A DNA stretch of 64,000 bases, taken from positions 34,917,501 to 34,981,500 of the forward strand of contig OY754465.1 of assembly GCA_963575645.1 (NCBI GenBank), in the 5' to 3' direction. Positions 58,868-64,000 of this stretch are shown one piece after another (the first letter of the stretch is position 1; each line of letters opens with the position of its first letter). Source of the DNA: Xanthostigma xanthostigma. Its lineage: Eukaryota; Arthropoda; Insecta; Raphidioptera; Raphidiidae. The notes beneath the pieces are model-generated. The model saw only the letters and a list, made by a program, of their open reading frames with translations, did not search any database and was not told the DNA's origin. The position numbers were made by a program, and so were the translations under genes.

Positions 58868-59515
58868 TTTAGGTTATGTATTACGGAATACGTTATCACG
58901 TAAAACTATCGTCCGTAAACCGACTTTACAGACAACCAATTTTTTGACGTGATAACGTCTTATAAATTGATGAATCACCAATCTTATAAATTGATAAAAC
59001 ACCGGCTGCATGCACGAAAAAGTGTAACGTTCCTAACGTTCCGCCTGACCCTGTGCGTGCTTTTCTCGAAAACGGCCCTAACGATTTGGATGAAATTTAC
59101 TGAAAAGGGATTTTGGGGGGCAAAAAATCGTTTTAGCTAGGTCTCATCTCTCGAAAAAATCGTTTTCTTACAAATTTTATCATTATAAAAATCAATTTTT
59201 TGACGTATGAAAATACTTAAATATTGTAAGTAGGTTTTGGAATTTTATATAAACAGTGAAACAATTGTTTTATAAATATTATGACAGCTAATCTTTGAGA
59301 CTTAAAATAAATACGAAAGAAAGAAAGTTAAAAAAAACAATTATATTATATGGTGAGTAATTTAAATAAATAAAATTAACCTAATTTTGAAGCGAAAAAT
59401 GCAATATCATAGATTCGAATTATTATAATTATTATATAAATTTAGGTTATGTATTACGGAATACGTTATCACGTAAAACTATCGTCCGTAAACCGACTTT
59501 ACAGACAACCAATTT
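58868..59515 (+). repeat. Interspersed repeat with about 80-base terminal direct repeats
   Basis: 58868-58946 (GTTATGTATTACGGAATACG to AGACAACCAATTTT) recurs at 59446-59515. Between them lies the sequence inverted at 22340-22920. Class unknown. Confidence 0.7.
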
Positions 59516-59884
59516 TTTTTAAATGTCTGTACAAAATGGAGTTAAGTGCCCGCACTTTGCTTCTAAATAACATAAATAAATAAAATAATAAAGTGAAAAT
59601 ATGAACCGGTGCTAAGCCCAAATAAGTTCAGCTTTTGGTGGCCTAAAAAAAAAGATGAGCTAAGAAATCTATGCTACATGAAAACACCATAAAACTAACG
59701 GTCCCAAATACGTGCCGAGTTTTAATTATCACCCTCACAGCAAGACAGGAAATCATTCGTCACATCACAGAAGACATATTCGCATATAACAATCAACGAA
59801 CGTCGCTTTACGTCGCTTGTGTGTGACGTAGACTCATAATACTAATGTTCTGTCGCCGTCGGCAACAACTCACTATCGCATATA

Positions 59885-60950
59885 AACAAAAAACTCGAAT
59901 CACAGTGCCAAAACCCTGCCAACAATAATATAGTGTATTTGCTAATGCAGGTATTGTGGCTTATGTTTAATTTTTGTTTTTCGTCTATAAAAGAAATTAC
60001 CCTTTAATACACCCCTAAATCATTTTTTTCTTAATTGCAATATTATTATCAATCAGCACCAAATTAAATACACCCTTCAATAAGTAAAGCGATATCCGCA
60101 AACTAGTGTTTTCATAAAATTTGTAAGTTCGGTTCTGTCGGGGCAATTTTATTAAAATTTTAGCAGTATTTTATTATCTTTGGTAAAGGGATATATTTCA
60201 ATTTTGAAACGATTCTGACAATCTTTTAGGCATTATTTGACCCAAAAAGATTTTTCAACTCCTAAAAACCACCCTTAAGTAGGCCCGATCGGGCCTATCT
60301 TTCGTGCGGTGATGGAATCCAATATGTGAACCGAATTTCGTTTAAATCGATTAAGTCTTTCGAGAGTTATCGTGCTAACACTTATATTCTATTTCCAAAA
60401 ATAGTGCGAATTGTTCAGAAGGCTTACGAAAAGTCAAGAAATTTTGACCCTGTAGCGTTATTGAAAAGTTCTCGAATATAGATTTATAGATAACTACAAT
60501 GTAGTACATAATTAAAAAGCAAAGTTGGGCCTATTCCTGCTATTTTCGCTCATACCTATCCAACCGTAGATGCAATCAAACAGATAGAAAAACATGTTTT
60601 TGTACGAAAATACAAAAATATATATTGGGTTAAAATGACACGAAGCAGAACAATTCAATAAAATACTAATATAAGCGAAAAATACAATAGAATTACAGAA
60701 TATATTATCAGGACTATTTAGTACCTACATTATAAGAAATTCTTTGTACAAAAAAAAGTTACACCAGAGTAGAGAGTGCGAGATTCTAACTGAGGAATTT
60801 TTTAATAATAATTCGACAAAATTACCGGCATATTATATAATTTCGAAATAAAAACTACGCATATAATTTTTACATCGCAGTCCGATCTCTAGGTCCTGTT
60901 ATCCAACCGACGTCAATAGTGCCATAAGGCGAATACACTAGTGAAATTTC
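59885..60950 (+). repeat. Dispersed repeat, diverged copy of 1290-1990
   Basis: Carries the same ordered islands as the copy at the window start, with extra sequence between TTTTGACCCTGTAG and TCTAGGTCCTGTTATCCAAC. Function unknown. Confidence 0.65.
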
Positions 60951-61289
60951 CAGAGGATCAATTTATGATAATATCGTCTTTTCACAAAGATTCAGTCCTG
61001 AACCAATTAAAGTGTTCATAGAAATTCAGACTCGGACCAATAACAAGATATTAATATTCTGACCAATTGCAACCGAGATCAACATCGTTCATAGATATTT
61101 ATTTTATCTCACCCATACAGTAGTGTGTATTTTCGGTTTCTGAGATAGGCAATATGCGTAGTCTATTCTTTATGTCCGTGCATATTATTGTATTACTTCA
61201 CACGTACACCTGTTGTGTGATGCCTCCACATACTGATCTGTAATTAATGGATAGCAGATAAACGGCTAATTCCTACTTTACCAATTTTG

Positions 61290-61400
61290 GTAAAGCTTAT
61301 TTATGATCCTCAACCAAAAACCTTCCTTCATCGTAACATGCTATTGGATCAACCCTACTTTATACTGAAGACATTATTTTGTATTATCAATATAGTTAGT
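61290..61400. repeat. Fragment of the palindrome-arm repeat family
   Basis: CTCAACCAAAAACCTTCCTT and TATACTGAAGACATTATTTT match the 14040-14115 stretch of the large palindrome, showing that its nested repeats are dispersed. Confidence 0.65.
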
Positions 61401-61809
61401 AGGTACACGATGGTGTTGTAGATATATTTACTATAACAGCTGGCATAAGAAGTATTCACTTCAATAATATAGCCTATATTATTCGGAAAATAGTAAGCTT
61501 TTAAGCAATGTAAGAATTTTCAAATCGGTTCAATAATTCCTGAAATTACTCCCACAAAAAACATGCAAATTTTTCTTTTTTATAATGTTCGTATAGATAA
61601 GTATTCTTAGAAGAGAGCGGTTTGTACACTGTACAACAGCTCGCCAAAAAAGTTATCAATCATTGATATGGCACTATTACAATACGGTCGTATTGACAGT
61701 TGACACATTTACACTCTATAATATGGTTGGCATTGGTGGAGACAGGTTGCTGAGAAATCTGTTCATGTCGTAGAGAGCTTTAGTAAGACAAGGAAAGCAT
61801 AGGGATGCA

Positions 61810-62954
61810 ACTAGGGTTGTAACTAGCTTTTTTGGGGCCCTAGGCAAGACCTCATCACTGGGACTCCCTATACCAAATTTTAAGAATCAAATAAAGCTAC
61901 TTATTTCTCAAAAATAATAGTTTTTCCAGTAGTATAACCAGAAAAATAAATTTTGGAGGGAACTAACAAATTTTTAGCTAAATATGTTTCTACTGATTTC
62001 TACGAACAATTTTAAAATTTACGTGCATTTTTCTTGTTTTTTTTTTTGAGGCGGGGAAGGGCGTACCCCCACCCCTGCTCTATTAGTGTGGACCACTGGT
62101 TTCAACTTATTTGAAAAGAAATACATTTATGTTTAATATAATAATATTAGAACAATTAAAAACAATTGGAATAATAAATATAAAGACAATTTATTAATGT
62201 AATTGTTTTTAATTGTTCTAATAATTTAAAATATTTAATTGTTCTTAAACTTATAATTTATCTGATTGTACTTTTCTTGCCTTCATTTCCCAAAAAGTTA
62301 CTAAAAGACGTAGTTTTTTTTAAATATAAAGGTGGCACTTCACATGGCTATTTGTGTTCGCTATTGGGTGTTTGTTGTATTTGGCAAAATATATGACGTT
62401 CAAGACAAACATGCAAATAGAGGCAAATACGACCATCCACACATGGCAGTCAAATAGCAAACACACAAACATTTGGCAGCAGAACGCAAGGTTCAAAATT
62501 CCAGGAATTTTAGCACTGTTTCATTGTCCCAATTCATTTTCAATAGTAATTGTTCCAGTTCTCGCTCACAGCACAGACACAAAAATACTCCACGTCCGTA
62601 CAGGTTCACGGCGCGTGCGCTTCTGAATATGGCCATTGTGTGGACGGTTTATTTGCGTATTTGCCTATTTGACTCCTTTGATGTGCCTCGAAAAACCGAT
62701 AAGCGCACGGTAACGCGTATTTGGTATTGGCCTTATTTGTCAAATAGGCAAATAAGACCAACACTTTGTCAAATAGACCCTCTACACTTGGTAATTGTTT
62801 GCCAAATATGCCAAATACACAAATACAAATAGCCATGTGAAGTGCCGGCATAAAGCGAATGTTTTCGAACTATCTATGGGGTCTTTCTGGGGCCTCATTT
62901 CGTCTAAGGCCCGGGCACTTGCCCCTGTTGATCCTGTCTAGCTACGGCTCTGGT
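61810..62954. mobile_element. hAT-like element carrying a nested element
   Basis: Left TAGGGTTGTAACTAGC and right, inverted, CAGAGCCGTAGCTAG, with flanks GATGCAAC and GTTGCAAT (6 of 8 matching). GGGGCCC-type text lies inside both ends. A second inverted-repeat element sits inside. Confidence 0.5.
62334..62851. mobile_element. Nested MITE, ends GGCACTTCACATGGCTATTT
   Basis: Both ends read GGCACTTCACATGGCTATTTGT inward, with further inverted similarity (TTTGCCAAATA). No transposase. The open frames inside overlap on both strands and look non-coding. Confidence 0.7.
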
Positions 62955-64000
62955 TGCAATACAAAACTGACTTTAGTCTAGAGCAGTGTCGGGACCATAC
63001 GACTGTGGTTTCTCATAATGACCGTCATCCGCTATCCATTTATATGAAATCAGTTCTTCCGCACCTGAACTCTCTCTCTCCCTCTCTCTTTCTTTCTCAC
63101 TCCGGGGGCTCCGGCGAATACAAGACACTGCGGACGCGTGTTTGAAATTTGTCACGTGCGCCTCCTTGTACACATATTACATACGATAGTAACACTGTGT
63201 CCGCCCTGCAGGCACAGTCACGACGTGTTCTCTACATGAGAAACGACCACACTACGGATTTATTGTCATTGAATTTGAATTTACCAGATCTTACGGAAAC
63301 GTTTACTATTTTTATAATGAACTCGCACTTAATATTTTCTAATAGACTTTACGCAGCCATACTGGGTTTTAGAAATCATCGTCAGAAAATCTGATTTGAC
63401 AACGATGTTAAATGTGACCACTGACCACACCATAAAATGTGCAGAGTTTAAAATCGATCACGCTCGAAAAATGATAATTGTTCGATTGATGCCCATATTC
63501 ACCGAACACAATTAAAGATAGAAGTTACTAACCTGGGAACAAATTTATTCCTTCGAATAAAATTTACTTTCAATTCACCAAGCAAAATATCAGGTAGAAA
63601 AATTAGTTAAAGAATAAATATACACTGTACTATATAACCCAAGAGCCCGTAACACTAAAACCCTATGGGTCTCCGAATAGGCCAGTTCCCGGATATTTGG
63701 GAAATTTAAACCCTGCTTAAAAGAAAAATACAATGGTTGGCAGGCTGTAGTGGGCCGGACCGTCAAAAAGGGGTAACACAATAAACAAACTTTCAGAAAT
63801 ATCGATAAAATTGTGAAATCTCGAAATAAATATTCGTTGACAACACCCAGCTAAAACTTCAGCAAGAAAATGTAATTTGTATTATCTTCGATGGCGTAAT
63901 TCTTTTAATGTTTGAAAACCTTGAAGGGTAGCATAGGCTACAATATGAAGGAAAAAAACAACGATATTCAGGTGAAGCCACACCGGACAATTAATAAAAT
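62955..64000. other. No gene recognised; (CT)n tract
   Basis: A CT/TC-rich tract lies at about 63070-63100. An end of the ATGCTGGGTTGCA MITE family appears near 63360 (CGTCAGAAAATCTGATTTGA). No supported coding region. Confidence 0.4.

Noticed and set aside
62354-62851. Overlapping frames of 81-119 codons on both strands
   Set aside because: They lie within a short inverted-repeat element and mirror its ends.
1-64000. CRISPR array, phage or bacterial operon
   Set aside because: No regularly spaced short repeats with unique spacers. All convincing genes have spliceosomal introns.

Overview
The window is AT-rich animal nuclear DNA, almost certainly from an insect. Genes are split by GT-AG introns, coding density is very low, and non-autonomous DNA transposons, Helitrons, non-LTR retrotransposon fragments and foldback repeats are abundant. 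I cannot place it to order from sequence alone. There are no bacterial operons, CRISPR arrays or intact viral genes.

Main locus, 5.46-36.22 kb, plus strand: one secreted serpin (serine protease inhibitor) gene. Three shared exons (5464-5565, 6040-6825, 7873-8014) encode a signal peptide, the serpin core and the hinge of the reactive-centre loop, ending at P7. They are followed by ten alternative 3'-terminal exons spread over 24.7 kb (11560-11687, 16920-17050, 20276-20403, 23223-23353, 24457-24578, 26308-26432, 26670-26794, 28881-29002, 30605-30735, 36088-36224). Every one has a consensus acceptor, enters in the same phase (1), and encodes P6 onward: the scissile bond, the conserved HPF.F.LR motif and a GR(Y/H) C-terminus. 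Each has its own stop and poly(A) signal. One gene should therefore give at least ten inhibitors with a common body and different bait loops (predicted P1 includes Tyr, Phe, Arg, Ala, Ile, Glu and Pro). A decayed exon relic lies at 26531-26608. Two exons (23.2 and 24.5 kb) are a visible duplication that includes the 3' UTR.

Minus-strand gene, about 47.5-56.2 kb: three phase-compatible internal exons (56064-56155, 52050-52174, 47555-48559) of a protein I do not recognise. It has an acidic Ser/Asp segment, a Cys/Lys cluster and a long low-complexity region. Both ends of the gene are missing or unrecognised.

Repeats fill the rest. They include a 3.35-kb almost perfect palindrome (11910-15263) with older inverted repeats nested in its arms; other foldbacks at 3075-4361, 9732-10426, 46357-46709 and 48845-51041; hAT elements with target-site duplications (8612-8902, 34132-34441, 57314-57962); a Harbinger deletion derivative keeping the starts of both its transposase and its MADF gene (42938-43548); a pogo-like MITE (17145-17305); three Helitrons; a mariner relic (25009-25980); and two non-LTR retrotransposon fragments. 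Most lie in serpin introns between the alternative exons. About 36.4-47.5 kb and 56-64 kb hold mainly repeat remnants.
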